Assembly: GCF_963678635.1 (NCBI RefSeq)
Contig: NC_087063.1
Span: forward strand, 75,721,617-75,785,616
Length of the DNA stretch: 64,000 nucleotides
Reading direction: 5' to 3'
Origin: Symsagittifera roscoffensis
Lineage: Eukaryota; Xenacoelomorpha; Acoela; Convolutidae
Both the position numbers and the translations under genes were made by a program. Within the stretch, counting starts at the first letter, position 1. Every line of letters starts with the position of its first letter. Shown piece after piece: positions 1-11,008 of this stretch. The notes beneath the pieces were generated by a model that made no database searches, was not told where the DNA came from, and worked only from the letters and a program-made list of their open reading frames with translations.

Positions 1-675
1 GAACACATTGCGTTAGTGGAAAAGATATTGAAAAAGCTGGACGTCTCCAATGTCGCGTTAAAATTGCGAAAATGCGAATTTGCGAAAACTGAGTGTGAAT
101 GGCTTGGATTTCGAATTGGGGAAAGTGGTATAACGCCCTTAGTAAGAAAAACACAAGCTATAGAAGACTTGAAAACCCCAAAATCTCGAAAGCAGTTGAA
201 ATCCTTGATGGGTTCGTTACATAGCTTACACAAATTTTTACCCAAACTTGCCGAGTTAAGCGCACCGTTAAGGCCACTACTGAGCCAAAATAATGATTTT
301 GTCTGGACACCCGTGTGCGAAAATGCGTTCCAACAATTAATCTCGCTTGTGAAAAATATCGTCGAATTACGACATTTCGACATTCACCGTGAAACTAGAA
401 TCATTTGTGACGCTAGCCACGATGGCCTAGGGGCCGTTTTAGAACAGTATGGCGCATCCAAATGGCATCCGATTTCGTTTGCATCTCGTTACCTTAATCC
501 GGCTGAGAAAAAATACTCCACAAACGAATTGGAATTACTCGCGGTAGTGTGGGCTACGGAACTTTTTCGGAATTACATGTACGGTCGGTATTTCACAGTG
601 ATATCTGATCATAAAGCGCTACTTACATTGTTGAATTCGTCACCAAAAGGAAATAAAACATTTTTCAGTCGCTGA
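1..675 (+). pseudogene. Ty3/gypsy pol: RT C-terminal end and RNase H (5' cut by window edge)
   Basis: The frame is open from base 1, so the element continues upstream of the window. The first ~120 codons match the end of a gypsy reverse transcriptase and its connection domain (WLGFRIGESGITP, then a SLMGSLHSLHKFLP segment). RNase H follows, with its acidic residues in ICDASHDG, the Glu of STNELELLAVVWA and the Asp of ISDHKALL. The RT catalytic YxDD box would lie upstream of the window. The frame stops at TGA 673-675, inside the conserved region where RNase H passes into the linker. Reading continues in the same frame afterwards, so this is a nonsense mutation and not the natural end. Family assignment is secure; the copy is dead. 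Confidence 0.9.
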
Positions 676-1788
676 ACTCGTTGGTATGATCGCCTGGTGC
701 CATACGACTTTAAAGTTGAACATCGACAAGGGTCAACAATGGGGATGGCTGACTATCTGTCTCGGTTTCCGTCCGCAGAGGCACCCGAGACAAGCCATTA
801 CGATGAAAATTTTACAGTAGCAAAGATAAGAATGATAAACGCGGCGTTGAAGCCCAAGGATAAAATGAAGCCTAGGGGTCGAGAAGTGAACAACATTCAG
901 CGAAAACCGACGGTAGGCGGCGTAAAGTCATGTTTCGACACAACGAAAGCAGTTTCATCCAATGAGAATGTAAGAAAAGACGATTATGCAAATATTCACC
1001 GTGAGCACAAACGCTCAATAGAGGGCGTGTTTACATGCAACCGACGGTTAACCAATCAGCGTCGAGATATTTGCATACCGGAGGAAATATGCAAATACCG
1101 AAGAACGAGATTCAGACTTTGTTCTCATTGCTTAAATTACAGTTGCAAACACAAAAAATTGATTCAATACCCTCGAAACCCTTCCATTTCAACAAATTAC
1201 AAGTACAAACCTTCGGTGTCGAAAAATTATAAGTGCGAACCATCCATCTTACAAGATTGCAGTGAAAAGCCACCTACTTTGAAAATTTACAGTAGTAGAG
1301 ATTATAGTGGAAAGCCAGTTACTTTGAAAAAATACAGTAGCATATCCGAGATAAATAACATGAGCAATACGCCAGAAAAGAATGATCCTCCAACTTCGGC
1401 AATAGTCAACACATCAACTAATTTGGGAAATGTTAATCTAAATGTTGTGTTAAACCGCCTAAGTCAACCTCCCAGCGTTAGCTCGGATTCCGATATTGAA
1501 ATGATACCACCTGAAAAACTTGATACCAAACAAACTAATTCTAAAAAACTGAATACAATTATATCTTTTCCACATCAGTTCCCCGGTTTATCGTACCCAC
1601 TTGTACAAAATCAAAAATGGATCTATTCCATAGTGCCGTCGGATAGTAAAATCGTGAAGCAAATTGAACACCCGGAAGTTTTGAATTTAAAATTAATCGA
1701 AGCAAACCTTGAAAAAGACCCAATTATGAAGACCATCCGAGACAACATCAGAGACAGGAACCCACGAGCAAAGACGATTTCGCAGTAA
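676..1788 (+). pseudogene. Ty3/gypsy pol: end of RNase H and long linker
   Basis: This continues the frame of the preceding segment directly after the in-frame TGA. It opens with the typical end of the gypsy RNase H/tether (VEHRQGSTMGMADYLSRFP). Some 300 codons of poorly conserved, Lys- and Ser-rich linker follow, including an imperfectly repeated stretch near 1190-1340 with spaced K/N-Y-K/S motifs. The frame ends at TAA 1786-1788, where the recognisable pre-integrase sequence has already moved to another frame. A one- or two-base indel near 1760-1785 therefore separates it from the integrase. Function of the linker is unknown. Confidence 0.75.
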
Positions 1789-1805
1789 GGGAGAATTGCC
1801 TGTGG

Positions 1806-2717
1806 ATGGACGGCCGGTTAGCAATACCGAAGGACCTATCATCAGCAATTCTAAATTGTCTCCATTATAACCATCATGGGAGGGATAAGATGTTCGCGGC
1901 GGCAAAGGACGTGTGGATTCCCCTTATGCACCGAAATATCGCGGCCACAGCCAAATACTGCAAAAGTTGTTTAGAAGCAGGTAAAAACCTTAAACCAGAC
2001 ATTCCCAAAAATGACATGGGGGAAACGTATAATCCTATGGAACCAAATGATTTGGTCCAATTAGACTTCTGGGGTCCAGTAAACTATGTTAGGGGTCGAA
2101 AAAAATATGTACTTGTAGCAGTAGATACTTTCTCGCATTGGCCGTCGGCGTATGTTTGTTCAAGCAACAAATCAAAAAGTGTATTGAAATTCCTAAGGAA
2201 GTACATAAATACTCATGGACACCCAAGGAAATTGCACATGGATCAAGCCACGGGGTTTTTCTCTAACGAAATTCAAAACTTCTGTAACTACGAAGGTATT
2301 GAACTTATTAAATCTCCGGTTAGGGACCATCGCGCAACAGGAATGGTTGAACGGACTATTGGGTCGATAAAAAATTACGTGTTGACTTATCTCCAGGAAA
2401 ATAAAAACTACAAGTTTGGGGAGATGATCTCCCGTGCGCTTAGTGCATTACGTTTTGTGCCACACTCTAAAACTAAACTAACGTCGTTCGAAGCATACCA
2501 TGGTCGAGAAGCTAATACGGCACTGCGAAACTTAACGAAAAAGCCGTCATTAAAAAACCTAAATTGGAACAATGTCGTTAATCAAAAGTTATCTTGTTTA
2601 GACAAGGCGGGAAACCTCCCAGAAGTTGAACTTACCCTAGATTGGGAGAAGAGAAGTAATTTAGTGTTCGCCCCTCAAAATAGGAAAGCTCCAATCATTT
2701 TGGACGATGACGAGTAG
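1806..2717 (+). pseudogene. Ty3/gypsy integrase (DD35E)
   Basis: Integrase inserts element cDNA into host DNA. The HHCC zinc module is visible (LHYNHHGRDK, then YCKSCLE). The catalytic triad is the Asp of QLDFWGPV (about 2063), the Asp of HMDQATGFF (2241-2243) and the Glu of GMVERTIG (2349-2351). Exactly 35 residues separate the last two, the DD35E spacing of retroviral and gypsy integrases. The reading frame is open a little upstream of the ATG at 1806 and joins the linker only through a frameshift. It stops at TAG 2715-2717, within an acidic stretch (LDDDE) that carries on in another frame. Catalytic residues are intact but the gene as a whole is broken in at least three places. Confidence 0.9.
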
Positions 2718-3382
2718 CGGATCCTAAGGCTCCGGAAGTTGTGGACCCCAAGGAACTAGGCCCACCCAAGACCCCAACATGGCTGAAAAGGCATAAAGCA
2801 AGTTCAACGACGGTGTATCAGAGGACCGGGAAGACGGATCCAAAGGACCCAAGGAGATATAAACGTTTGCCATTAAAAATTGACAAAATGACTAAACATA
2901 CGGTGCAAATGAAAAAAGGGTCGTTACTAAGGCGGAGTGGTGTGTCTTTTAGATCGGCGGCTGAAGAAAGCCTAATTGGGAATAAAAGCGAGGAGTGCAC
3001 CCCTGGACTGAGTAGAAACGTGACCAGTACACCGGCCCCAAGCGATTCGAATAAATATAAACGAAAAGCGGAGAAGGACCGAGCCGCAATGGAAAATGCA
3101 AGAAAATCAACAAAACAGCGAATAGTGGAATACTCGGCGGACGAGAGCGAAGACGACGACGACGAATACGATAGTGAGTGGGAAATTGGACGAAGGGAAC
3201 CAACCCTAGGTGCGGCGAACGAAGGACAGGAAGTACCGTCGGTTAGTGTGAACTCACCACGACCCGTCGGTGGAAAACGCAATAAAAATCAGCACAAAAC
3301 GGCGACGCGAAGATCAACACGGCAGAGCGCGGAGTTGACAAAATGGGGGGAGGTTATGATCCACCGCATAGAACATAAATGA
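2718..3382 (+). pseudogene. Ty3/gypsy pol: C-terminal tail
   Basis: This open frame follows the integrase after another frameshift at about 2705-2716 and has no convincing start of its own. It is Pro-rich at first (ELGPPKTPTWLKRHKA), then basic. Near 3130-3180 it has a strongly acidic run (ESEDDDDEYDSEWE), and then a basic end (RRSTRQSAELTKW) before TGA 3380-3382. I see no GPY/F module or chromodomain. Position and composition suggest the integrase tail of the same element; a separate protein is possible. Function unknown. Confidence 0.6.
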
Positions 3383-5020
3383 TGGAATCGACAAGACGAG
3401 AAAAGGAGAAAGGTAACCTTAAGAGAGGTTTGGCGGGTGAGAAAACTCAACAAAAACTAAAAACTTAACTAGTACATTTATACAATACAATACAGTAACA
3501 TAAAGTTGATAAATTTTATCTACGCTAAAATTTATTTGTGGTTGCCCGAATGATATAGGGACCAGTTTTGAGTTTATGTAAGTGCTATCAATTCTTCTAG
3601 ATAGACACCAGTTTGAGTTTATGTAAGTGCTATCAATTCTTCTTTCTGTCTGGGGACCTGCTGTCTTGACCTTGCGATCTCTAATGTCCGATGGGATCTG
3701 AAATAAAAGAGTGCAGTAAGATTTCGATTTGATGCCTAACAGTTTGCCTATAATACAACTTATTAACAACCTTTTGAATTTCCAAACTTACGACTTTAAC
3801 AAAATCATGAAAAATTATTTCCCCATCTCTGTGGATGTACACCAAAGCCAAACTCAGGAAGCGATTGTCCTTGATATTAGACAAAGATAGTTTTTCAGCA
3901 GTTTTATAATAGAGAAGGAGGTTCAGTAGTGCTTACAATTTATAGCAGTGCTTACATGACTGATTGTTTGCTTAAGACATATTTTTATAGAATCCTTGAA
4001 AATTTCTATTATATCGCTGTAATCGGGGAAGTGCCACAAATTCCTCCAGACTTAGACCTTGCTCCCAAAGTCGCAATCCGGCATTACGTTTTGGTAGAGT
4101 GAAGAGTAAAGTGGAAGGGCATGGTCCAGTTTACAGAGCATTGTGAAGTTCAGTGAAGGTTTAAAATTGTGCAAGTTAGCTTGGGACTTGATATAGATCC
4201 TGGCGTGGTATGGAAACTGGGATCAGGGCCTAACGTGCTCTTTGAAAAAAAACGTTGAAAAAACAAGCCACTGCGTGGAAATTTTTGAAACTCATTTATT
4301 TCAACCATAACATTCAAATTCTTTTTTTGAAGATAGTTATGTCATAACCATTAAAATTTTTCTCTGAACCAAATGAACTCCGGTAATTGGTCAAAACGAC
4401 CGGTAATTGGTCAAGCAAATATCTTAGATCTTTGATTTTTTTCTTATATTTTCAAAAATCAGGTAAGTTGCATTAATACGCCAAGAATACATCCATTATC
4501 AAATTACAATAACCAGTCGAAAAAAAAGTTCAAAACCAGCCAAAAAAACCTTCTTAATGACCAGCCGGAAAATGTTTTTTGTTGTTCCTTCTAAATAACA
4601 TTCTATTCTATCACTTTTGCTTAATAGCTGTTTAATAGTTATCATTATTATCATATGAAACTCCAGCGAGAAAGGCAATTATTTTTTTAATGAAATTCTT
4701 TTGATTGTTTCAAATCAAATATTTAATTTTCTTTTGTTCTTGTCTGTAATTTTATTTTTGTTTCCCCTGTAGAAACCAGAAAGATCTAAGGGATTTAAAA
4801 TTTCAATTTCCCGCAAAAAAGTCTGCGGATGTCAAATCTTAAATGAGATTACGCTTTCTGTCAAGATTGTGTTCCGAAATGATATTTAAGTTAATGCTAT
4901 CGGTTTTTAAATTATCTGATTATTTTCGTTTTTCGTTTTTCCCTAAGTAGGGTAATATATAATCACAACACAATACAATTCCAATTCTATATCTGTGACT
5001 TTACGGAGTTCCGTGTTTAG
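3383..5020. other. Non-coding; possible 3' LTR of the gypsy copy, then probable sulfatase intron
   Basis: A purine-rich run ending at 3437 (AGAGAGGTTTGGCGGG) precedes TGAGAAAACTC, so the 3' LTR of the decayed gypsy copy may start at 3438. Its partner lies outside the window and its end cannot be set. From about 4000 the sequence is AT-rich and has no protein-like frame. It ends in an acceptor-like tract and AG at 5019-5020, directly before sulfatase coding sequence, so the stretch is most simply intronic with the gypsy copy inserted in it. I searched for a sulfatase catalytic CxPSR or a GKWHLG-like exon here and found none. Confidence 0.4.
3561..3651. repeat. Two-copy 46 bp tandem repeat
   Basis: A unit beginning ACCAGTTTTGAGTTTATGTA (3561-3606) is followed directly by a near-identical copy (3607-3651). 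It lies just 3' of the gypsy tail, where short tandem units are common in LTR U3 regions. No function can be read from it. Confidence 0.85.
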
Positions 5021-6755
5021 GTACCTGCCCACTTTTCGTGGCTTCAATACCTTCTACGGACTTTACAATGGCAAGGGTGACCACTTCAGTCATTGGGACA
5101 CAGAAAACGGAATGTATGGCCTCGACTGGCACTTGGACATTGGAAGGTATAACCGGACTAACGTGGTCGACGAAATGGGGAATTACTCTACGCGGGCTTT
5201 TTCAAAAAGAGCCGCAAAGTTGATATCGGAGCACGACTTTGAGAGCAAGCCACTGTTTTTGTATCTACCAATCACTGCACCCCATTCTGCCGAGAAGTAT
5301 GACCCGGTCCAAGTGCCGAGAGATGCAGAAGAATTAGCAACGGTAAGATTTCATTTCTGGGCTTTCGAAGACATAAGTTTAAAATACAGACTTTTAATGA
5401 AGTTTTCAATTTTACATATAGCAACTTCTAAGAAATAGTTTGAAAGTTTCCCCATTCTGACATAAATATTTTTTCCACCTTCTCCTGGCATCGCATAACC
5501 TTTGTTGCCTTTAAAAACGTTTCCGGAAAATTTTAGGCCTAATTGAATTTATTATCATTATTAAGGCATAATGAAAAATGAGATCAAAATGATTGGTTTT
5601 CATCATGCGAAACTTCATTAGATTGTAATAACTTCATCGCGAAGTCCTATCAACGTATTCAAAATATTTTTTTAATGATTTTTCTGAAAAGCCTGAAAAG
5701 CATATATATTAGTATATGTAAGGATTATTTTAATTTTCTTTTGTGATTAGGGAACTTATCACGTTCAGCGGAGAAAGTATCTGGGTGTTGTGTCAGAAAT
5801 GGACCAGTTTGTAGGACGTGTGAGAGACTCTTTGGAGTCCAAGGGAGTCCTCGACAACACAATCATCATCTTCAGTTCCGACAATGGAGGCACCCCAAAT
5901 GGCCAGTATGACAACTGGGCTAGTAACTTTCCACTCAGGTCTGCTAAGGGCTTCCTGTACGAAGGGGGAGTGCGAGTTGCGGGACTTATTTGGGGGGACG
6001 TGATCAAGAACCGATCAGGACAAGTGTCGACTGAAATGATGCATATCTCAGACTGGTACCCGACTTTGTACAGCTTCGCGGGTGGGGACGCTGCAGACCT
6101 GGAAGATATTGATAGTTTCGATATGACTGGGGTTTTGACAGGGAGCAACACAACGTCACCCAGAACTGAGTTTGTCATCAACTTTGACCCGGCCGAATGC
6201 TCAAAAGGTATGCGAGTCGGGTGGTACAAATACTTATTAAATCCAAATGACTTCAATGAAGTAATAATGGACGATTGGTACCAAGCTCCAGGCAAATGTC
6301 CAGGGTCCAATGAAACCATGCTTCCAAACACCACGCCTTCTCAGATAACATGCGAACCGGTGCCTCGAACTCGTAAAGTCGACCTCAGATGCTACTCGGA
6401 GAAAAGTGGGCTGAATGAATGTTTGTATGATGTCGAAAACGATCCATGTGAATATTACAACCTTATCGATGATGAGGACTATCTCTCTATCAAGGAGAAC
6501 ATTCTAGAGCGGATTGAATTCTGGGAAAAGAAACAAGTTCAGCCTTTGATGCCCCCGAGTGATGTGTCTGCAAACACCAAGTTTTTCAACTACACATGGG
6601 TTCCCTGGACTACAAATACGACAATCGATACACGTTTGGAAAATTACACGCCTCATTCTTGCAACTGTACTTTTCCGCCGACGAATACCGAATCGTTGAA
6701 TGTAGAAACATATGACACCTATGGTAATAAGTCTCAGGAGCAATTGAGCTACTGA
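5021..6755 (+). CDS. Arylsulfatase (arylsulfatase B-like), two 3' exons
   Basis: Sulfatases hydrolyse sulfate esters of glycans, usually in lysosomes or outside the cell. The first visible exon runs 5021-5342 (acceptor AG 5019-5020, donor GT at 5343) and encodes LPTFRGFNTFYGLYNGKGDH and LFLYLPITAPHSAEKY, both typical of the arylsulfatase B/I/J group. A 408 bp phase-0 intron (5343-5750) follows. The second exon, 5751-6755, carries IFSSDNGG with the metal-binding Asp-Asn, FLYEGGVRVAG and HISDWYPTLYSFAGG, then a family-typical C-terminus with several N-glycosylation sequons (NTT, NYT, NCT), ending at TGA 6753-6755. The N-terminal third, with the signal peptide and the CxPSR motif that matures to formylglycine, is not in the window. 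Either those exons lie upstream of the gypsy insertion or the gene is truncated. Both exons are otherwise intact. Confidence 0.85.
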
Positions 6756-7934
6756 AAAAAAATAACTGCTGCTGATAGACTTTCAAAATAATGTTTATTT
6801 TAATTTAAAGAATCATGTTGTTCATCGAAGTAGCTATTATTATCATCAGTAACAATTTATTTACCATTCAAGTTAGCCTTTGCATATATTGATTTTAGAT
6901 TAAGGAAAAACCTTCAAGTAAATCCTTGAGCATATGGTTATCGCTGTAGAGAATGAAAAATGGATCAGCTGGCAGCCACACCTTTTCAAGATTTTTTGAT
7001 GCTTAAAAAGTATTTGAAGGTTTATTAGAATTGCAGTTTCACCATCGAAGACTGGGCTTGTTTCTGAAATTGGTTCGCGGTTTTATGCAAAAATTGATTC
7101 ATAGGCAGATCGAGAAACTGGAATTCTGCGGGTGATTGCGAACATTCTTGTTCAGACTACGCCAGGAAATGCTGGAAAGAACTATAGCAAAGGGTGGGTT
7201 TTTTCCAGCAAATTTAAGGTGTACCAAAGAAAAAATGTTAAAAGTTAAGTTTGATAGCATTTTAAAGCCCTCTTGAAAGTGACTCGGATTGCACAACAAC
7301 AAAAGAGTTATTACTGTGTCGACAAAAATTGTCGCAACTTTTTTGATCTTTCAAGCAATTTAGAGCAAAACGGGCCTAAAAATTACGTTTCAAAACAACT
7401 AGTTCAGTTGTCAATTAATGTTTGCACGAGCAAACGCTTGTGCTACAGTGCAAGTTTAGATTTACTTCCAACCCAACTCGCATAGTTTGGTCCTCAACAA
7501 ATTGGTGGCCTCTTTGCTGCGTAGAAAATTAGCAAATTGGCAACTTAGAAGTATGGGTTGTATCTGTTGTATTAGTGGCTATTGTTTGCAAAAATGATAG
7601 TGGTATGGCGCAATTTGTAGGACTTTAAACTTAACTCTGAGCAGCTTTCACTATCAAAGACTGGACATTTTTCTGTAGTTGGGTCATTTCTGTGCGTTTT
7701 AAGGAAGAAAGGCAGATAACAAGATCCTTCAAATTATCTGCAAGTTTTCATTCTTTGTTCTTTTTTCTAGCTGTTTGTGTTTTACTGCGAAATGTGAAAT
7801 TTGTAGGTTTCTAACAAAATTTCAAAATAAAAAGTATCACTTTGCTCAAGCAGGATCAATGATAAGCTTAGAGTCTTGGGGTTATATAGTCATTATCAGG
7901 GCGAAATTTGAAACAGGCGACAATTTAGTGACAA
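6756..7934. other. Intergenic, no gene seen
   Basis: AT-rich sequence after the sulfatase stop. The short open frames (such as 7273-7485) have random composition, no recognisable motif and no splice context. I see nothing supportable here. Confidence 0.5.
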
Positions 7935-8093
7935 GCGACAATTCGTAACCAGCAACAATTCGCAACAAGGCATTGAGAAGTAGGCTACGCTTGCTCCGCT
8001 TCGCTAACATCCAGAACGAGAGGAATACTGCACGTGAATCAGTATAACCCGCTCTTTCTACTGCTGCAAATTGTTGCTTGTTACGAATTGTCG
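7935..8093. mobile_element. Small element with ~30 bp inverted ends (MITE-like)
   Basis: The left end, GCGACAATTCGTAACCAGCA (7935 onward, extending to 7964), is matched in inverted orientation by 8065-8093 with only two or three differences. About 100 bp lies between them, including a GC-richer GCTACGCTTGCTCCGCTTCGCT core. Inverted ends on a short non-coding body suggest a non-autonomous DNA transposon. No transposase is present and I could not identify a clear target-site duplication. Confidence 0.6.
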
Positions 8094-8304
8094 TCTCACG
8101 ATAGTCATGTAACGTATCTCAATGGTAACGCGTACACAGCCGGCCAATTTTCACAAATCCCCAGCTTTGTCTCGACTTTGTCTAGATTCGATTATTCATC
8201 TCGATTTTAACTCTTACTCCTTAGAAGTTTCTTTTTTCGCAAAAAGAGTCAACTTTAATTTTCAAGTGAAATTAGATTTGATATTTAATTAGCACCGGTT
8301 CAAA

Positions 8305-9275
8305 ATCGTCATTTATTTCTACCAGAGAAAATTTTTTTTAATTTTTCAAAAAATTTTCTGAATGCAATTAAGAAACCAATCAGTAACGATCTCTCATTCT
8401 GTCATCTGAGTATTTTATTTTATTGCCAATTCGCGTTTTTTTGTCGCGTGCTATCCTTTTAGATAAGAATATATTGGCGCCAAAGGTGCCTTTAGAAAAT
8501 TTTTAAAGTTTGTCAGTCAGAAGGGGACACGAATATTAAAAAGTTGACCCCCTTTGGTTGGTGAGTAGGCCAAATTTCTCTAAGAAAAAAAGGCGTACAG
8601 GCCCACCCCCCCCCCTTCAACCGACCTTCGCCTAAATCTACTCCAGTTATTTTCTGTTCAAAGCTTCTATAAACGTAACTTTTATAAGCAATGTGAACAT
8701 AAGACATGAATGTGAACAAAAACAGCAGGTTGCTGTCCTAGTAGCTCAGGTTATTGCGTCCACAATCGTATACTTGATTAGAGTACTTTTTACGTAAAAT
8801 GAGTTCTCTAAAAATTTCGCGTGTCGGAAAAGAAATAATTTTTTTTTAAATTAGGAAGGCATATTCGAAAATTGAAAAACATTAATAAAAAACCCAGCAT
8901 TTTCTTTTCCAATTTTTTCAAGGTTTCTTTCCAATTTTTTTCAAATTTTTTTCCTCTCTTCAAAACGAAGTCAAGCTTTGCATTTTTTGAATTTTAAGCG
9001 GGTTCGCAAACAGATCAAAATCAACGGAATACGCAACATTACTTTACTACTTCTCTTGCTGTTTTGATTTCCACGACTAAATAGCTAAGACATGGCGCTC
9101 AAAAATGCTCCAAAAAAGGCGATATTTAGAAATCCCCATTACTATTTGCGGAATCCGGAACAATTCACTGGAATTGACAAAGAAACAACACAATATGTGT
9201 TTATTAAATTGCGCTGTTGCGGAATATACAATTTTAGGTGAAATCTGCAAATTTAGAACGGATTCCGCATTGTTG
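8305..9275. repeat. Dispersed ~0.95 kb repeat, copy 1
   Basis: It is collinear with 10066-11008 (about 1.75 kb apart) with scattered substitutions and small indels. Shared landmarks are ATATTGGCGCCAAAGGTGCC, a C-rich run before AACCGACCTTCGCC, GTAGCTCAGGTTATTGCGTC, and a 3' part with several GCGGAATCC words ending near GGATTCCGCAT. The GTAGCTCAGG word resembles a tRNA A box, but no B box follows. No protein-like frame spans either copy, so this is probably a non-autonomous transposon or a segmental duplication. Confidence 0.85.
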
Positions 9276-9337
9276 CAGCGACAATGTAACTGAGAGTATA
9301 AATGCATATGAAACTGAACAAAATTGTAAATGCATAT

Positions 9338-9410
9338 AGGGACAGTAGCCGAGCGTAAACAGGGTGGGTCCCGGCGGGTTCGGCGCCGGTTCGAATCCCG
9401 CCTAGGGCAT
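9338..9410 (+). other. tRNA-like sequence with pol III A and B boxes
   Basis: TAGCCGAGCG (9346-9355) fits an A box and GGTTCGAATCC (9388-9398) is a perfect B box at normal tRNA distance. The flanks do not form a good seven-base acceptor stem and the T stem has one mismatch, so I do not call a functional tRNA. It may be a tRNA pseudogene or the head of a SINE. It sits between the two copies of the ~0.95 kb repeat and is followed by a poly-C/poly-A run near 9471-9490. Confidence 0.45.
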
Positions 9411-9780
9411 TTCCTTTCTAGAACTCAAATATGCCCCGAACTTATTGGGATGCTCCGTAACTAAGGTCGAACCCCCCCCCCCAAAAAAAAGACCTATTTT
9501 AACCGTCTTTTCGCTCTAATTTTGTTCAGCCTTCATTAAGTTTGGGCTTTAAAAAGAGCAATTCGTCTCAAGGACAAATACTGGCCAATTTAACAGCTTG
9601 CTTTGAGTTATTGCAGATGTTTATGGCCGATGTTACCGATGTTGAAGTATGTAAAAAATCGTTATGTTACAAAATTTCCAGAGCTATTTTACCGAGAAAA
9701 TGCTCGTTAATTCACTTGTTTGAAATCTGATATTTTTACCATTCCTGGAGATTGACGCGCACATTTTGGCGCCCCACAAG

Positions 9781-9965
9781 GGACCTTCACGAGAGCTTTC
9801 CGGACATATTCAGAAGAAATTCACGGACTTTCACAAGAGGTTTTCCCGAAATTCGGAAGCGTATCACGGATATTCACGAGAGTTTTCAGGACAAATTCAC
9901 GAGAGTTTTTGGACATATTCAAGTGAGTGTTCCGGGCATATTCACGAGAGTTTTCCGGACAGTTT
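9781..9965 (+). repeat. Minisatellite-like array, ~23 bp unit
   Basis: About eight diverged units of the pattern GGACATATTCACGAGAGTTTT(CC) follow each other. Several are full length and near-identical, others are shortened. The array happens to keep frames open on the + strand, which explains small open frames there; no start, splice site or motif supports translation. Confidence 0.7.
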
Positions 9966-10065
9966 CGATATCGTGAGTGCAATTGGTCAGACTCTTGAGC
10001 ACAGTTGGGTCTATATGAGAGTGTAGCTGTTGGGACTCGTGACCGCAATTGGTCAGGCTATCGTC

Positions 10066-11008
10066 ATTTATTTCGACCAGAGAATATTTTAAATTCAATT
10101 AAGAAACCAATCAGTAACTATCTCTCATTCTGTCGTCTGAGTATTTTATTTTATTGCTAATTCGCGTTTTTTTTGTCGCGTGCTATCCTTTAAGATTTGG
10201 ATATATTGGCGCCAAAGGTGCCTGTAGAAATTTTTTAAATTTAGTCAGTCAGAAGGGGACAAGAATATTGAAAAGTTGACCCCCTTTGGTTGGTGAGTGG
10301 GCCGAATCTCACTAAGAGAAAAAGGTGTCCACCTCCCCCCCCCCCAACAACCGACCTTCGCCTAAATCTACTCCAGTGTTTTTCTGTTAAAAGCTTCTAT
10401 AAACATAACTTCTATAAACAATGGGAACATTAGATATGAATGTGAACAAAAACAGCAGGTTGCTGTCCTAGTAGCTCAGGTTATTGCGTCCACAATCGTA
10501 TACTTGATTAGAGTACGTACAATGAGTTCTCTAAAAATTTCGCGTGTCGGAAAAGAAATAATTTTTTTTTTTAAATTAGGAAGGCATATTCAAAAATTGA
10601 GAAACTTTGATAAGAAAACCGAGCATTTTCTTTTCCAATTTTTTCAAGGTTTCTTTCCAATTTTTTTCAATTTTTTTTTCCTCTCTCCAATACGAAGTCA
10701 AGCTTTGCATTTTTTGAATTTTAAGCGGGTTCGCAAACAGATCAAAATCAAGTTTTCGCGGAATACGCAACGTTACTTTACTACTTCTCTTGGTGTTTTG
10801 ATTTCCACAACTAAATAGCTAAAACATGGCGCTCAAAAATGCTCCAAAAACAGGCGATATTGCGGAATCCCCATTACTAATTGCGGAATCCGGAAAATTT
10901 CAATGGAATTGACAAAGAAACAATACGATATGTGTTTATTAAATTGCGCTGTTGCGGAATATACAATTTTAGGTGAAATCTGCAATTTTTGAACGGATTC
11001 CGCATATT
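10066..11008. repeat. Dispersed ~0.95 kb repeat, copy 2
   Basis: Second copy of the unit described at 8305-9275, in the same orientation and with the same internal order. It differs by small indels (for example in the C-rich and T-rich runs) and ends at the same GGATTCCGCAT word. Having two copies within 2.7 kb points to local duplication or repeated insertion. Confidence 0.85.

Noticed and set aside
9338-9410. Functional tRNA gene
   Set aside because: A and B boxes are good, but the acceptor stem does not pair and the T stem has a mismatch.
9781-9965. CRISPR-like array
   Set aside because: Units are contiguous and diverged with no spacers, and the DNA is eukaryotic.
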